Positions 44,888 through 53,594 of a DNA stretch of 64,000 nucleotides are shown here, piece after piece. Made by a program: the position numbers and the translations under genes. The stretch comes from Clostridium thermosuccinogenes (GTDB lineage Bacteria; Bacillota; Clostridia; Acetivibrionales; DSM-5807), in assembly GCF_002896855.1 (NCBI RefSeq), contig NZ_CP021850.1, forward strand, positions 1,575,665-1,639,664. Direction: 5' to 3'. Within the stretch, counting starts at the first letter, position 1. Each line of letters starts with the position of its first letter. The notes under the pieces are model-generated. The model saw only the letters and a program-made list of their open reading frames with translations, did not search any database and was not told the DNA's origin.

Positions 44888-45029
44888 CCTGTGGAGTTTG
44901 TGGGTAACCCGCTGATTTGAGGGGTGTGGGTAACTTGTGTGATAAAGTGTTGGCAACACGCTTTTCGTTGCCAATGCTTTATCCACTTGTTATCCATGCC
45001 TCGGGCGGGTTATCCATCAAATCCACAGG
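44888..45029. repeat. 142-bp imperfect palindrome near the right end of the insertion sequence
   Basis: Outer arm CCTGTGGA...GTAACCCGC (44888-44912) matches the complement of GCGGGTTATCC...CCACAGG (45005-45029) at about 21 of 25 positions. The inner arm GATAAAGTGTTGGCAAC (44941-44957) pairs with GTTGCCAATGCTTTATC (44967-44983) with two mismatches. The words TTATCCACT, TTATCCATG and TTATCCATC on one side and two GTGGGTAAC words on the other are close to the DnaA box TTATCCACA. Confidence 0.8.
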
Positions 45030-45199
45030 TATTATATTCCCATGGTTTTTCTTGTTGCTTATTTGGTTTCCAATGTGCATATTTGGTAAATACTCTCATT
45101 TCTGGCGTCAAAATTTTATTCTTTCATAGAACTTTTGACACTACCCTGAGTTGTAGTTTATCGGCAATTTATAATGGTTTGGGTTTTTCGCCGGCGGTT

Positions 45200-45442
45200 T
45201 TACTGCCACGGCCATGGATCTTCTATCCACTGCCATGGGCATTTGCTTGGAGTCATAGGCGTTATGGGACCATAAAGCCTCTCGTAATTTTGCCTTAAGG
45301 CTTTAGCTTTTTGCAGGCATTCATTGAATATTGTTATGGCCCTCTGGTCGTAAGGATGCGTATTAAGATACAGGTTCAGTTCGATAAGGGTAAAATCCGC
45401 TGCCATCACTTCCCTTAACAATCTTTCCCTTGCACTATCCAT
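45200..45442 (-). CDS. cotJB: Spore coat protein CotJB
   Basis: An 80-residue protein with the family sequence REVMAADFTLIELNLYLNTH, PYDQRAITIFNECLQKAKAL and a Trp/Pro-rich end (CPWQWIEDPWPWQ). It is part of the CotJ inner-coat group made in the mother cell. ATG 45442 follows GGAGG, 15 bases after cotJA. The insertion sequence begins 47 bases after its stop. Confidence 0.93.
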   Translation of the reverse strand: MDSARERLLREVMAADFTLIELNLYLNTHPYDQRAITIFNECLQKAKALRQNYERLYGPITPMTPSKCPWQWIEDPWPWQ

Positions 45443-45457
45443 AATATTACCTCCAAT

Positions 45458-45667
45458 CTAGGCATCTACAGTATACTCTGGGTCTACGCCGTATGGTCTG
45501 TAAAGCTCAGGGAAAATGGTGCCTTTGCTTAAGCCTTCCATAGGATTAAAAATATTGCCCATATGCTGGAAAGGAACATAAGCATGGGCAAGCATTGGTG
45601 AAGGCGGCCATGCCGGAAAACTATGTGGTGCCACCGCCATCGGGTTTAAAGGTTTTTTCATATCCAT
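45458..45667 (-). CDS. cotJA: Spore coat associated protein CotJA
   Basis: A 69-residue proline-rich protein (MAVAPHSFPAWPPSPMLAHA; FPELYRPYG) of CotJA type. It is first in the cotJABC order. ATG 45667 follows GGGGGG. I could not identify a convincing mother-cell sigma-E or sigma-K promoter in the bases upstream. Confidence 0.9.
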   Translation of the reverse strand: MDMKKPLNPMAVAPHSFPAWPPSPMLAHAYVPFQHMGNIFNPMEGLSKGTIFPELYRPYGVDPEYTVDA

Positions 45668-45827
45668 TTTAATCCCCCCATAATAGTTTGCTGCAATATA
45701 ATGCTTACTGCCATTTTAACTGCCAAAATGCTCAAAATAACATGTTAGCTGTCTTTAACTGAATTGTTGTCATAATACCAGTTAAGACTAAGCCGATGCT
45801 AAAATCATAAAGCTGCTTTCACGTAGG

Positions 45828-46000
45828 ATGGATGAATTACATGAGCAGCTTTATCCTATTTACATAATATTCTTGATCTTATCAATTGGTGCATTGAGAT
45901 TGCGGAACTGAAACCTGCAAACATAAAAATATTGAGAAGCAACAGGACTTCTATTCTTTATCCGGAAGAACTCAAGAATTACGTCGACTTGGAAGATTAA
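45828..46000 (+). pseudogene. Short frameshifted gene remnant of unknown type
   Basis: From ATG 45828 one frame reads MDELHEQLYPIY; the next frame continues without a stop as HNILDLINWCIEIAELKP and on to YPEELKNYVDLED, ending at TAA 45998-46000. The join near 45873 would need a single-base change. The combined 57-residue peptide looks protein-like, but I do not recognise it. The rest of the 600-base gap before rpsO is non-coding apart from the rpsO promoter and leader. Confidence 0.35.
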
Positions 46001-46144
46001 CATAATAAGAACCTTTCCATGAAGGGAATGAAGCCTGCTTTGCAGGAAAAAGAGGCTTTGCTGGAGCGGGAAATGATACTTGCAGGTGGCGGAGGTGGCT
46101 TATAATATCAATGAAGTAAAATTTGTAAAATTTTAAATTACTCA

Positions 46145-46174
46145 TTTACAATTATCCTACTGTTATGATAAAAT
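46145..46174 (+). promoter_or_regulatory. rpsO promoter
   Basis: TTTACA (46145-46150), 18 bases, TAAAAT (46169-46174), about 95 bases before the rpsO start. Confidence 0.5.
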
Positions 46175-46202
46175 ACTCTAGTATGATATTTAGAAACCAT
46201 TT

Positions 46203-46244
46203 GCTAGGTTATCGGAAAACTCCGACCGATTACCAAGCTAATGG
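46203..46244 (+). promoter_or_regulatory. rpsO leader hairpin, likely S15 autoregulatory site
   Basis: GGTTATCGG (46207-46215) faces CCGATTACC (46226-46234), pairing at eight of nine positions, with GCTAG and CTAAT words just outside. S15 mRNA leaders in several bacterial groups fold to mimic the 16S binding site and block translation; this one sits 24 bases before the GGAGGG site. Confidence 0.5.
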
Positions 46245-46268
46245 CGATTTATAATAAGGAGGGTTTAT

Positions 46269-46532
46269 ATGTTAAAGGAAAAAAAGCAGGAAATAATAGA
46301 CAAGTACAAAATCCATGAGAACGACACAGGATCTCCGGAAGTTCAGATAGCTTTACTTACGGAGAGGATCAACCATTTGAATGAGCATCTGAAAATTCAT
46401 AAGAAGGATCATCATTCAAGAAGAGGTCTTCTGAAGATGGTAGGTCAAAGAAGAGGACTTCTCAATTATCTCATGGAAAACGATATTGAGAGATATCGTG
46501 CTATTGTTGAAAAACTTGACCTTAGAAAATAA
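46269..46532 (+). CDS. rpsO: Ribosomal protein S15
   Basis: An 87-residue protein with the S15 signature [20 protein letters not shown] and [20 protein letters not shown]. It binds 16S rRNA early in small-subunit assembly. ATG 46269 follows AAGGAGGG. A terminator directly follows, so most transcription may stop before pnp. Confidence 0.98.
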   Translation: MLKEKKQEIIDKYKIHENDTGSPEVQIALLTERINHLNEHLKIHKKDHHSRRGLLKMVGQRRGLLNYLMENDIERYRAIVEKLDLRK

Positions 46533-46533
46533 G

Positions 46534-46561
46534 ATGAGCGGAGTAGTCCGCTCATTGTTTT
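46534..46561 (+). terminator. Terminator after rpsO
   Basis: ATGAGCGGA (46534-46542) pairs with TCCGCTCAT (46547-46555) around GTAG, followed by TGTTTT. Confidence 0.88.
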
Positions 46562-46562
46562 A

Positions 46563-46980
46563 TAGCGAGGCTAAAGATGTCCCCCACCTCTCATAGGTGG
46601 CGGGCACCTGATTTTACAGTAGACGGTGAGTTAAAATCTCCCGCCTCGTTGAAACGGTGTTTTGAAATTGCTACGCAATTTCTTCCGTTGTTTTAATGTT
46701 CAGGCACAGAACTTAAGTATGCTTACAAGGAATGCCGCAGTGCCTTGACATTTTTACATATTTTTGGCGCATGATGCGCAGGATTTATTTTGTTAAATAT
46801 GAAATAAAATTTGTGCAATAATAAATAATATAAATTTGATGTAAAAGCTACGGACGGTAGACGGTAGATTGTACACTAATATGGCGGCGGCAGTTAATTG
46901 ATGAATTCCTTGTATTAAGCATATTAGTGCAGAATCTACATGCTACAGTCTGTAGTTTTTATGCAGAAGGAGGCATAAAA
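46563..46980 (+). other. pnp leader with structured, possibly insertion-derived sequence
   Basis: No full gene. Hairpins are CCACCT/AGGTGG near 46580, and AACGG (46653-46657)...CCGTT (46685-46689) enclosing GAAATTGC/GCAATTTC (46664-46671/46675-46682). One frame across 46578-46698 reads VDGELKSPASLKRC and stops at TAA; the wording resembles the tail of TnpB-type proteins, but I cannot confirm this. The direct repeat ACGGTAG occurs twice at about 46853-46867. Confidence 0.35.
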
Positions 46981-49089
46981 ATGCAAAAATTCAGTATGGA
47001 ATTGGCAGGAAGAACATTAACGATTGAAATCGGAAAAATGGCTCAACTGGCAAATGGATCTGTTTTAGTAAGATATGGTGATACAGCTATACTTTCAACT
47101 GCCACTGCATCCGCTACACCGCGGGAAGGGATAGACTTCTTCCCTTTGAGCGTGGATTATGAGGAAAGACTGTACTCAGTAGGTAAGATTCCCGGTGGTT
47201 TTATCAAGAGGGAAGGAAAACCGTCGGAAAAGGCAATATTGACTTCGAGGGTTATAGACAGGCCTATTAGGCCTTTATTTCCCAAAGACCTCAGAAATGA
47301 TGTTGTCATAGTAAATACGGTTTTATCGGTGGATCAGGATAACTCACCGGAAATTGCCGCCATGATAGGTACCTCAGCTGCAATAAGCATATCCGATATA
47401 CCATGGAATGGTCCTATAGGTGGAGTAGTGCTGGGACTGGTGGATGGCGAAGTGGTAATAAACCCGAATACCGCCCAGAGGGAAAAGAGTCAGATGTATG
47501 TGACTCTTGCCGGCACCAAGGACAAGATAACGATGATAGAAGCCGGAGCCAACGAAGTGCCGGATGATGTGATGCTGAATGCGGTCAAGAGAGGACATGA
47601 AGACATTAAACGGATAGTTGAGTTTATTGAGGGAATCAGGAAAGAAGTAGGAAAGCCTAAGTTTGAGTATACCTCTTATGAGGTTCCGGAAGAAATATTT
47701 GCTGCTGTCAAAGAGTTTGCATATGAGAAAATGAGAGAAGCTGTTTTGGCAGTGGACAAGCAGGACCGGGATGCAAAAATCGAAAAGCTGACTCAGGAAA
47801 TCCAGGAGCATCTTGCTGAGTCCTTTCCGGAAATGGAGACCCAGATAAATGAAGCTATATACAAGCTGGAAAAGAAGGTTGTAAGAGAATATATCTTAGA
47901 AGAAGACAAGAGGGTTGACGGAAGAAGGCTGGATGAAATCAGGCCGCTTTCAGCAGAGGTTGCACTGCTGCCAAGGGCGCACGGCTCAGCCATGTTCCAG
48001 CGTGGACAGACCCAAGTGCTTACCGTAGCCACTCTTGGAGCTCTTGGTGATGTTCAGATATTGGATGGTATAGATCTTGAGGAATCAAAAAGGTATATGC
48101 ATCATTACAACTTCCCCGGTTATAGCGTGGGAGAAGCAAAGACCTCAAGAGGTCCCGGAAGAAGAGAAATAGGCCATGGAGCTCTGGCTGAAAGAGCCCT
48201 TGAGCCGGTGATTCCCAGCCAGGAGGAATTTCCTTATGCCATCAGGCTGGTATCCGAAGTGCTGATGTCCAATGGTTCTACTTCCCAGGGTAGTGTTTGT
48301 GGAAGCACCCTGGCTCTTATGGACGCCGGAGTACCGATAAAGAGTCCGGTAGCAGGTATTTCTGCCGGCCTTGTCATAGATGAGAATAATCCGGAAAGAT
48401 TCAAAACCTTCATGGATATTCAGGGAATTGAGGACTTCTTCGGAGATATGGATTTTAAGGTTGCAGGAACAAAGAAAGGTATAACAGCAATACAGGTGGA
48501 TATCAAAGTAGAAGGTCTGACATACGAAATAATAGAGCAAGCTTTTGAATTGACCCGCAAAGGTCGTGAGTATATTATTGACAATGTCATACTGAAAACT
48601 ATTGAGAAACCCAGAAAAGAACTTTCACCCTATGCTCCGAAGATACTGACAACCATCATTGACCCTGATAAGATAAGGGATGTAATCGGTCCCGGCGGAA
48701 AAATGATAAACAAGATAATTCAGGAAACCGGGGTAAAAATTGATATAGAAGACGATGGAAAGGTATTTGTATCCTGTGTTGATATCAAGGCAGGCAAGAG
48801 GGCCATTCAGATAATTGATGGTATTGCCAAGGATGTTGAGCCTGGTCAGATTTATATGGGCAAAGTAATGAGGATAACAACCTTCGGAGCTTTTGTCGAA
48901 ATTCTGCCTGGCAAGGAAGGCCTGGTTCATATTTCCAAACTTGATAAAAAGCGGGTTGCAAAAGTTGAAGATGTGGTCAATGTAGGTGACGAGATTCTTG
49001 TAAAGGTTATTGATATAGATAAGCAGGGAAGAATAAACCTTTCAAGAAAAGATGCTATGTCTGAGGAAGAGGAGAGGAAAGAAAACTAA
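46981..49089 (+). CDS. pnp: Polynucleotide phosphorylase
   Basis: A 702-residue phosphorolytic 3'-5' exoribonuclease. Two RNase PH domains (first from [20 protein letters not shown]; second with GRGQTQ-like [20 protein letters not shown]), a KH domain ([20 protein letters not shown]) and an S1 domain ([20 protein letters not shown]) are in the normal order. It takes part in mRNA decay. ATG 46981 follows GAAGGAGGC; the longer in-frame start at 46927 lacks a site. Confidence 0.97.
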   Translation: MQKFSMELAGRTLTIEIGKMAQLANGSVLVRYGDTAILSTATASATPREGIDFFPLSVDYEERLYSVGKIPGGFIKREGKPSEKAILTSRVIDRPIRPLFPKDLRNDVVIVNTVLSVDQDNSPEIAAMIGTSAAISISDIPWNGPIGGVVLGLVDGEVVINPNTAQREKSQMYVTLAGTKDKITMIEAGANEVPDDVMLNAVKRGHEDIKRIVEFIEGIRKEVGKPKFEYTSYEVPEEIFAAVKEFAYEKMREAVLAVDKQDRDAKIEKLTQEIQEHLAESFPEMETQINEAIYKLEKKVVREYILEEDKRVDGRRLDEIRPLSAEVALLPRAHGSAMFQRGQTQVLTVATLGALGDVQILDGIDLEESKRYMHHYNFPGYSVGEAKTSRGPGRREIGHGALAERALEPVIPSQEEFPYAIRLVSEVLMSNGSTSQGSVCGSTLALMDAGVPIKSPVAGISAGLVIDENNPERFKTFMDIQGIEDFFGDMDFKVAGTKKGITAIQVDIKVEGLTYEIIEQAFELTRKGREYIIDNVILKTIEKPRKELSPYAPKILTTIIDPDKIRDVIGPGGKMINKIIQETGVKIDIEDDGKVFVSCVDIKAGKRAIQIIDGIAKDVEPGQIYMGKVMRITTFGAFVEILPGKEGLVHISKLDKKRVAKVEDVVNVGDEILVKVIDIDKQGRINLSRKDAMSEEEERKEN

Positions 49090-49125
49090 GAATTAGCGTC
49101 AGAAATCGCATCATAGGTTGTAAGC

Positions 49126-49160
49126 AAGGCGTAAACATGGTGTTTGCGCCTTAAATTTTA
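49126..49160 (+). terminator. Terminator downstream of pnp
   Basis: AAGGCGTAAACA (49126-49137) pairs with TGTTTGCGCCTT (49141-49152), one wobble, three-base loop, then AAATTTTAT. The remaining 290 bases to the peptidase gene show nothing I would name. Confidence 0.7.
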
Positions 49161-49451
49161 TAAGATAGTTGTGAAATGCAACATTGAGCTGCCGGCGATT
49201 AAGTTGTCTAAATGTAGAAAGCTAGGCTATGAACTATCAGTAAAACAGCAAGTATTTTTCTGCTACATTGGAAAACAATGGCTTTAAGGCTCCTTCAACT
49301 TAATCTGGCGAAGCTTATATCAACCGGTTGGAGCCGCAAAAAATGGCAGGTATTTTTACTCCAATTTACCGCACTTTGGGGAAGCAAGCCTTCAAGAAAT
49401 TGTTTTCCACGGTATACCACAATAACAAAGTAGATTTAGGTTGGAGGAAAC

Positions 49452-50714
49452 ATGTTCAAAAAAATCACTTTAAACAATGGTTTGAGGATTGTGTATGAGA
49501 AGATACCTTATGTGAGGTCAGTGTCAACAGGCATATGGATAGGAACGGGATCAAGAAGTGAAAATGCTGCAAACAACGGGATTTCCCACTACATAGAACA
49601 TATGATGTTTAAAGGTACGACCAATAGGAGCGCAAAGGAAATTGCCGAGAGCATTGACAACATAGGCGGCCAAATAAATGCCTTTACAGGCAAGGAATGC
49701 ACCTGCTACTATACCAAAACCTTGGATGATAATTTAGATATTGCTTTGGACGTGCTGGCAGATATGTTTTTTAATTCCAGATTCGATAAGAAAGACATGG
49801 ATCTGGAGCGTAAAGTCATACTGGAAGAAATAAGGATGTATGAGGATTCACCGGAAGAATTGGTGCATGATATGCTTTCTGAAACCGTTTGGGGTGGAGA
49901 TACGCTGGGATATCCCATTTTGGGCACGGAGGAAAGCTTAAACAGGATAGATAATAATATTATCAGAGACTATATCGCCAGGAATTACACTCCCGGCAAC
50001 TGTGTAATATCAGTTTCGGGCAACTTTGATGAAGATCGGTTGATAGCTTTGGTGGAGAGATACTTTGGAGGGTGGAGCTCTGAATTTGACGGCAGGAGGA
50101 GTTTTAAAGCCGCACAGTTCAAAAGGGAAGTAAACATAAAGGAAAAGGATACAGAGCAAATTCATATGTGCATGGGATTTAACGGACTTGAACAGGGAGA
50201 TGACAGGTTATATACGCTGCTTGCTGTAAATAATATCTTCGGAGGCGGCATGAGTTCAAGGCTGTTTCAGGGAATACGGGAAGAAAGAGGATTGGTTTAT
50301 TCCATTTATTCCTACCCTTCTTCCTACAAAAATGCCGGGCTTTTTACAATATATGCCGGTATGAATCCGGAGCATCTGGAAACTGTTATTCAACTGGTTT
50401 CAAAAGAAATTAAGAAGCTTAAGAAGGATCATATCACTCCGGATGAACTGGAAAAATCCAAGGCTCAACTGAAAGGCAGCTTTATTTTAGGCTTGGAAAG
50501 CACCAGCAGCAGAATGAACAGCATAGGAAAGTCTGAAGTGCTGCTAGGGTATATAAACACTCCGGAAGAGATTCTGAAAAAGATTGATGATATAAATATG
50601 GACCAGGCGGTTGAAGTCATAAACACTATTTTTGATTTGGACAACTTTGGATTTACGGCTGTCGGTAATATAAAAAAGGAATTTGATGTAAAAATGCTGG
50701 TAAAAGACATGTGA
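49452..50714 (+). CDS. M16-family zinc peptidase (YmxG/MlpA-like)
   Basis: A 420-residue processing-peptidase-like protein. The inverted zinc motif is HYIEHMMFKGT (His-x-x-Glu-His, about residues 47-51) with the downstream Glu in LERKVILEEIRMYEDSPEE. The C-terminal half carries the MGFNGLEQGD and FGGGMSSRLFQGIREERGL blocks. The order pnp-M16 peptidase-dpaA-dpaB matches Bacillus, where MlpA/YmxG is implicated in extracellular protease control. ATG 49452 follows GGAGG. Confidence 0.94.
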   Translation: MFKKITLNNGLRIVYEKIPYVRSVSTGIWIGTGSRSENAANNGISHYIEHMMFKGTTNRSAKEIAESIDNIGGQINAFTGKECTCYYTKTLDDNLDIALDVLADMFFNSRFDKKDMDLERKVILEEIRMYEDSPEELVHDMLSETVWGGDTLGYPILGTEESLNRIDNNIIRDYIARNYTPGNCVISVSGNFDEDRLIALVERYFGGWSSEFDGRRSFKAAQFKREVNIKEKDTEQIHMCMGFNGLEQGDDRLYTLLAVNNIFGGGMSSRLFQGIREERGLVYSIYSYPSSYKNAGLFTIYAGMNPEHLETVIQLVSKEIKKLKKDHITPDELEKSKAQLKGSFILGLESTSSRMNSIGKSEVLLGYINTPEEILKKIDDINMDQAVEVINTIFDLDNFGFTAVGNIKKEFDVKMLVKDM

Positions 50715-50735
50715 CAATTGCCTTGCCCAATGCAA

Positions 50736-50913
50736 GGCAATACTTTTATGCCTTATACCCAATGTATAGCAGTGATTGCATGCTATATGCCTGATATGCG
50801 GCAATGTTTTATGCTATATGCCCACATCGTGTGACAGTACTTTCATGCCATATAATTGATGTGCACAATACTTTAAGCAATATACTTGATATGGCAGTAT
50901 ATTTATACTTTAG
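50736..50913. repeat. Degenerate tandem array, six units of about 32 bp
   Basis: Unit pattern CARTAYTTTTATGCYATATA then CYTGATRTG. Units begin (at their CA) at 50738, 50770, 50802, 50835, 50866 and 50895, spacings 32, 32, 33, 31 and 29. Copies differ at many positions and the last is shortened. There are no unique spacers, so it is not a CRISPR array. It lies just after the M16 gene and ends directly before a terminator. Confidence 0.75.
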
Positions 50914-50914
50914 G

Positions 50915-50943
50915 AAAACAGAGATCAAATCTCTGTTTTTTTT
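50915..50943 (+). terminator. Terminator after the M16 gene and tandem array
   Basis: AAAACAGAGAT (50915-50925) pairs with ATCTCTGTTTT (50929-50939) around CAA and is followed by TTTT. Strong. Confidence 0.92.
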
Positions 50944-50973
50944 GTGCAAAAATCTGTCCCTGGCTATACAAGC

Positions 50974-51001
50974 ACCCATAAAAACCTAGATACATAATAT
51001 A
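50974..51001 (+). promoter_or_regulatory. Candidate sigma-K promoter of dpaAB
   Basis: CATAATATA at 50993-51001 fits the sigma-K -10 consensus CATAnnnTA. ACC at 50974-50976, 16 bases upstream, fits its short -35 (AC). The leader to dpaA would be about 220 bases. In Bacillus the orthologous spoVF operon is sigma-K dependent. Confidence 0.55.
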
Positions 51002-51230
51002 TAGGGAAGGCAAAGCCTTAAAAACAAGCAGACACATGGTATGGACCGTCATAGATGGGAAAGCTGCACTGTTAAAGTACAACTCGGGTACTATGGCTCG
51101 CTTTTGGTTCTGGTATCCGAAACATATGCTTGCTGGCGGCTTTAGCTATAAGTAAGCCATGTTGCATTGAGCTGTTGACCGACATCAACCAGCAGAAGTA
51201 CTACTTGAATTTTAAAAGGGGGAGATTTAT

Positions 51231-52103
51231 ATGCGCAAAAGGAAGTACACAGTCATAGGTGGAGATTTAAGAAGCTTGAAATTAGCCAATCAGATTGCTG
51301 ATGATGGAAATGCTGTAAATATATATGGATTCAGTAATGCGGAATTCGACCTGGGAATCGAGGAAAGCAAGGATTTGATGCAGGCTATAGACGAGTCGGA
51401 TGTGGTTATCGGTCCCTTGCCATGTTCTAATGACAATGAGACGCTTAATGCACCGTTTTTTCCGGATAAGATATACATAAACGAAGTTTTCAAAAAGATG
51501 TCCAAAAATCAGCTGTTTATTGCCGGTAGAATAGGCGATAAGATACAGCAGCTCGCCCAGATATATAACGTCTATGTAGTAGATTTGCTTGAAAGGGAAG
51601 AGATGGCGGTGTTAAACGCCATACCTACCGCAGAGGGAGCAATCCAGATTGCCATAGAAGAAATGCCAATAACTCTTCATGATTGCAATGCAATGATTCT
51701 AGGTTTTGGCAGGATTGGCAAGGCCCTTTCCAAAATGTTGCACGGCATAGGGGCAAACGTCTTCGTAGCAGCCAGGAAGTATGCAGATATTGCTTGGATA
51801 AGAAGTTACGGATATAAACCGGTTTATCTTGATGATATGGATAGGTATCTTGGACAGATGGATGTCCTGTTCAACACAATACCCCATGTCATACTTGAAG
51901 CCGGCTCACTTGGAGCGCTGAAGAAGGACTGCCTTGTCATAGATCTTGCGTCTAAGCCGGGAGGAGTCGACTTCAATAAGGCAAAAGAAATGGGAATTAA
52001 GGTTATATGGGCGTTGTCCCTTCCTGGCAAAGTAGCTCCGGTAACAGCTGCAAAGTTTATGAAGGACACAATATATAACATTATTGATGAGTTGGGGGTG
52101 TAG
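51231..52103 (+). CDS. dpaA: Dipicolinate synthase subunit A
   Basis: A 290-residue protein (SpoVFA) with an N-terminal catalytic-like domain (TVIGGDLRSLKLANQIADDG) and a Rossmann NAD(P)-binding domain (AMILGFGRIGKALSKMLHGI). With DpaB it oxidises dihydrodipicolinate to dipicolinic acid in the mother cell; the product fills the spore core with calcium. ATG 51231 follows GGGGGAG. It precedes dpaB by five bases. Confidence 0.96.
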   Translation: MRKRKYTVIGGDLRSLKLANQIADDGNAVNIYGFSNAEFDLGIEESKDLMQAIDESDVVIGPLPCSNDNETLNAPFFPDKIYINEVFKKMSKNQLFIAGRIGDKIQQLAQIYNVYVVDLLEREEMAVLNAIPTAEGAIQIAIEEMPITLHDCNAMILGFGRIGKALSKMLHGIGANVFVAARKYADIAWIRSYGYKPVYLDDMDRYLGQMDVLFNTIPHVILEAGSLGALKKDCLVIDLASKPGGVDFNKAKEMGIKVIWALSLPGKVAPVTAAKFMKDTIYNIIDELGV

Positions 52104-52108
52104 TATTT

Positions 52109-52687
52109 ATGTTGCTTGAGGGGGTTAAGGTTGGTTTTGCCCTGACAGGATCTTTTTGCACCTTTGCAAAGGTATTTGCAGAGATAGAGAAGCTTGTCGG
52201 TGAGGGAGCGGATGTTTATCCCATAATTTCTGAATCGGTAGACAAGACGGATACCAGATATGGCAGCGCTATTGAATGGAAAAACAGATTGAGAGTTATA
52301 ACCGGAAAGGACATAATATCTACAATAGCCGCCGCAGAACCTATAGGCCCTAAAGGTCACCTGGATATTCTTGTTGTTGCTCCATGCACGGGCAATACTC
52401 TTGCCAAATTGGCTAATGCAATAAATGACACACCTGTGACCATGGCCGTCAAGGCTCATTTGAGAAACCAGAAGCCTGTGGTGCTGGCTGTGTCCACCAA
52501 TGATGCCCTGGGAAACAACGCCAAGAATCTTGGAGTTTTGCTGAATGCAAAAAACATATATTTTGTTCCTTTCGAGCAGGATGACCCAGAAAAGAAAGTG
52601 AATTCGCTGGTGGCAAAGATGGATTTACTGATCCCTACCATACAGGAGGCTTTGAAGGGAAAACAGATACAGCCTATTTTAAGGTAA
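52109..52687 (+). CDS. dpaB: Dipicolinate synthase subunit B (flavoprotein)
   Basis: A 192-residue flavoprotein-fold protein (SpoVFB) with VGFALTGSFCTFAKVFAEIE at the N-terminus, GPKGHLDILVVAPCTGNTLA, and VVLAVSTNDALGNNAKN. It completes the dipicolinate synthase. GAGGGGG lies close before the TTG/ATG region and ATG 52109 is used. The pair ends at a strong bidirectional terminator. Confidence 0.96.
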   Translation: MLLEGVKVGFALTGSFCTFAKVFAEIEKLVGEGADVYPIISESVDKTDTRYGSAIEWKNRLRVITGKDIISTIAAAEPIGPKGHLDILVVAPCTGNTLAKLANAINDTPVTMAVKAHLRNQKPVVLAVSTNDALGNNAKNLGVLLNAKNIYFVPFEQDDPEKKVNSLVAKMDLLIPTIQEALKGKQIQPILR

Positions 52688-52700
52688 GGGGCTATTGAAG

Positions 52701-52737
52701 AAAGGGGACACTTTTAAATTAAGTGTCCCCTTTTTTT
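52701..52737. terminator. Bidirectional terminator between dpaB and the AraC-type gene
   Basis: AAAGGGGACACTT (52701-52713) pairs with AAGTGTCCCCTTT (52721-52733), with a T run to 52737. The A-rich left arm serves the convergent gene. Confidence 0.93.
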
Positions 52738-53594
52738 CATGCACTCTTTGATACCTTAGAAGGCGGATAACCATAGTACTTTTTAAAAAGCTTGCTGAAA
52801 TAATAGGCATCGTGATAGCCAACGCTTTTTGCGGCTGTTTTTATTGATACTTTTCCTTCTTCCAGCAACTCCTTGGCTTTCGACAATCTGACCTTTATCA
52901 GATAATTTATAGGTGAATCTCCTGTTTCGTCCTTAAAAATCTTGGATATATACACAGGGCTCAAATAAGTGTTCTGTGATATCTTTTCCAGGGAGATTTC
53001 CTCCATATACCTGTCGTTTATATAAGATATTATTGTATTTACCACATTAGTCTTGTCATAGGGTTCAAAGCCTAAAGCGCTGGAATCATTTTGTGAATTC
53101 CTCCTGGAGAAGGAATTGATATTGGTCGCTTTCAGTATCAACACTATAAGCTTCATCACAGCCGACTTCAGGAACAGTTCAAAGCCAGGCTCATTTTTTT
53201 CCTGTTCATTAAGGATTTCCGAGCATGTTCTGGCAAAATCATACTCATACTTGGAAAGGTTTACTACCGGTGAAGCGTCCTGGCTGATTATAAAATCCCG
53301 GGGCAAGTCTCGAATGGACAGGTTGTTAAAGCCGGCATGGAATTGAGTAACAGATTCGCTTTTGTCAACAACTTTATAGTGACATACACCTGGATTTATG
53401 ACTAATAGGTCGCCTTTTTTCACTGTATAACAGTTGTTTTCAATATAATAGGTGCATGAACCGGACAGTGTGTAAATGAAAGTGGCAAAATCGTGGGAAT
53501 GCTGATTTATCACATAATCCCCGGGAAACGATTTCTTAAAAATATATAATACCCTTGGGTTAAAACTCTCGGGATTTAATCCCATATCGCACAT
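52737..53594 (-). CDS. AraC-family regulator with N-terminal cupin domain
   Basis: About 285 residues from ATG 53594 after GGAG (GTG 53603 is in frame but precedes no site). The N-terminal part is an AraC-type cupin (HSHDFATFIYTLSGSCTYYI; KKGDLLVINPGVCHYKV). Two C-terminal helix-turn-helix units are ISLEKISQNTYLSPVYISKI-like and IKTAAKSVGYHDAYYFSKLF. Such proteins sense a sugar or related ligand. No transporter or enzyme gene lies next to it to suggest the target; the divergent ABC exporter is a possibility. Confidence 0.9.
   Translation of the reverse strand: MCDMGLNPESFNPRVLYIFKKSFPGDYVINQHSHDFATFIYTLSGSCTYYIENNCYTVKKGDLLVINPGVCHYKVVDKSESVTQFHAGFNNLSIRDLPRDFIISQDASPVVNLSKYEYDFARTCSEILNEQEKNEPGFELFLKSAVMKLIVLILKATNINSFSRRNSQNDSSALGFEPYDKTNVVNTIISYINDRYMEEISLEKISQNTYLSPVYISKIFKDETGDSPINYLIKVRLSKAKELLEEGKVSIKTAAKSVGYHDAYYFSKLFKKYYGYPPSKVSKSA

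Larger units (their letters stand above)
43212..45146 (+). mobile_element. 1935-bp insertion sequence splitting the cotJ operon
   Basis: The ends are perfect 17-bp inverted repeats: GGGTAGTGTCAAAAGTT at 43212-43228 and its complement at 45130-45146. The 6-bp direct repeat TGAGTT flanks it at 43206-43211 and 45147-45152, a clear target duplication. Inside are one transposase gene, its promoter, inverted repeats over that promoter and start codon, and a 142-bp palindrome near the right end. Ends and gene are intact, so insertion looks recent. The DDE type with zinc ribbons and 6-bp duplication does not let me name a family safely. Confidence 0.95.

Noticed and set aside
50736-50913. Possible CRISPR array
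   Set aside because: Units are contiguous, diverged and lack unique spacers; no cas genes are present.
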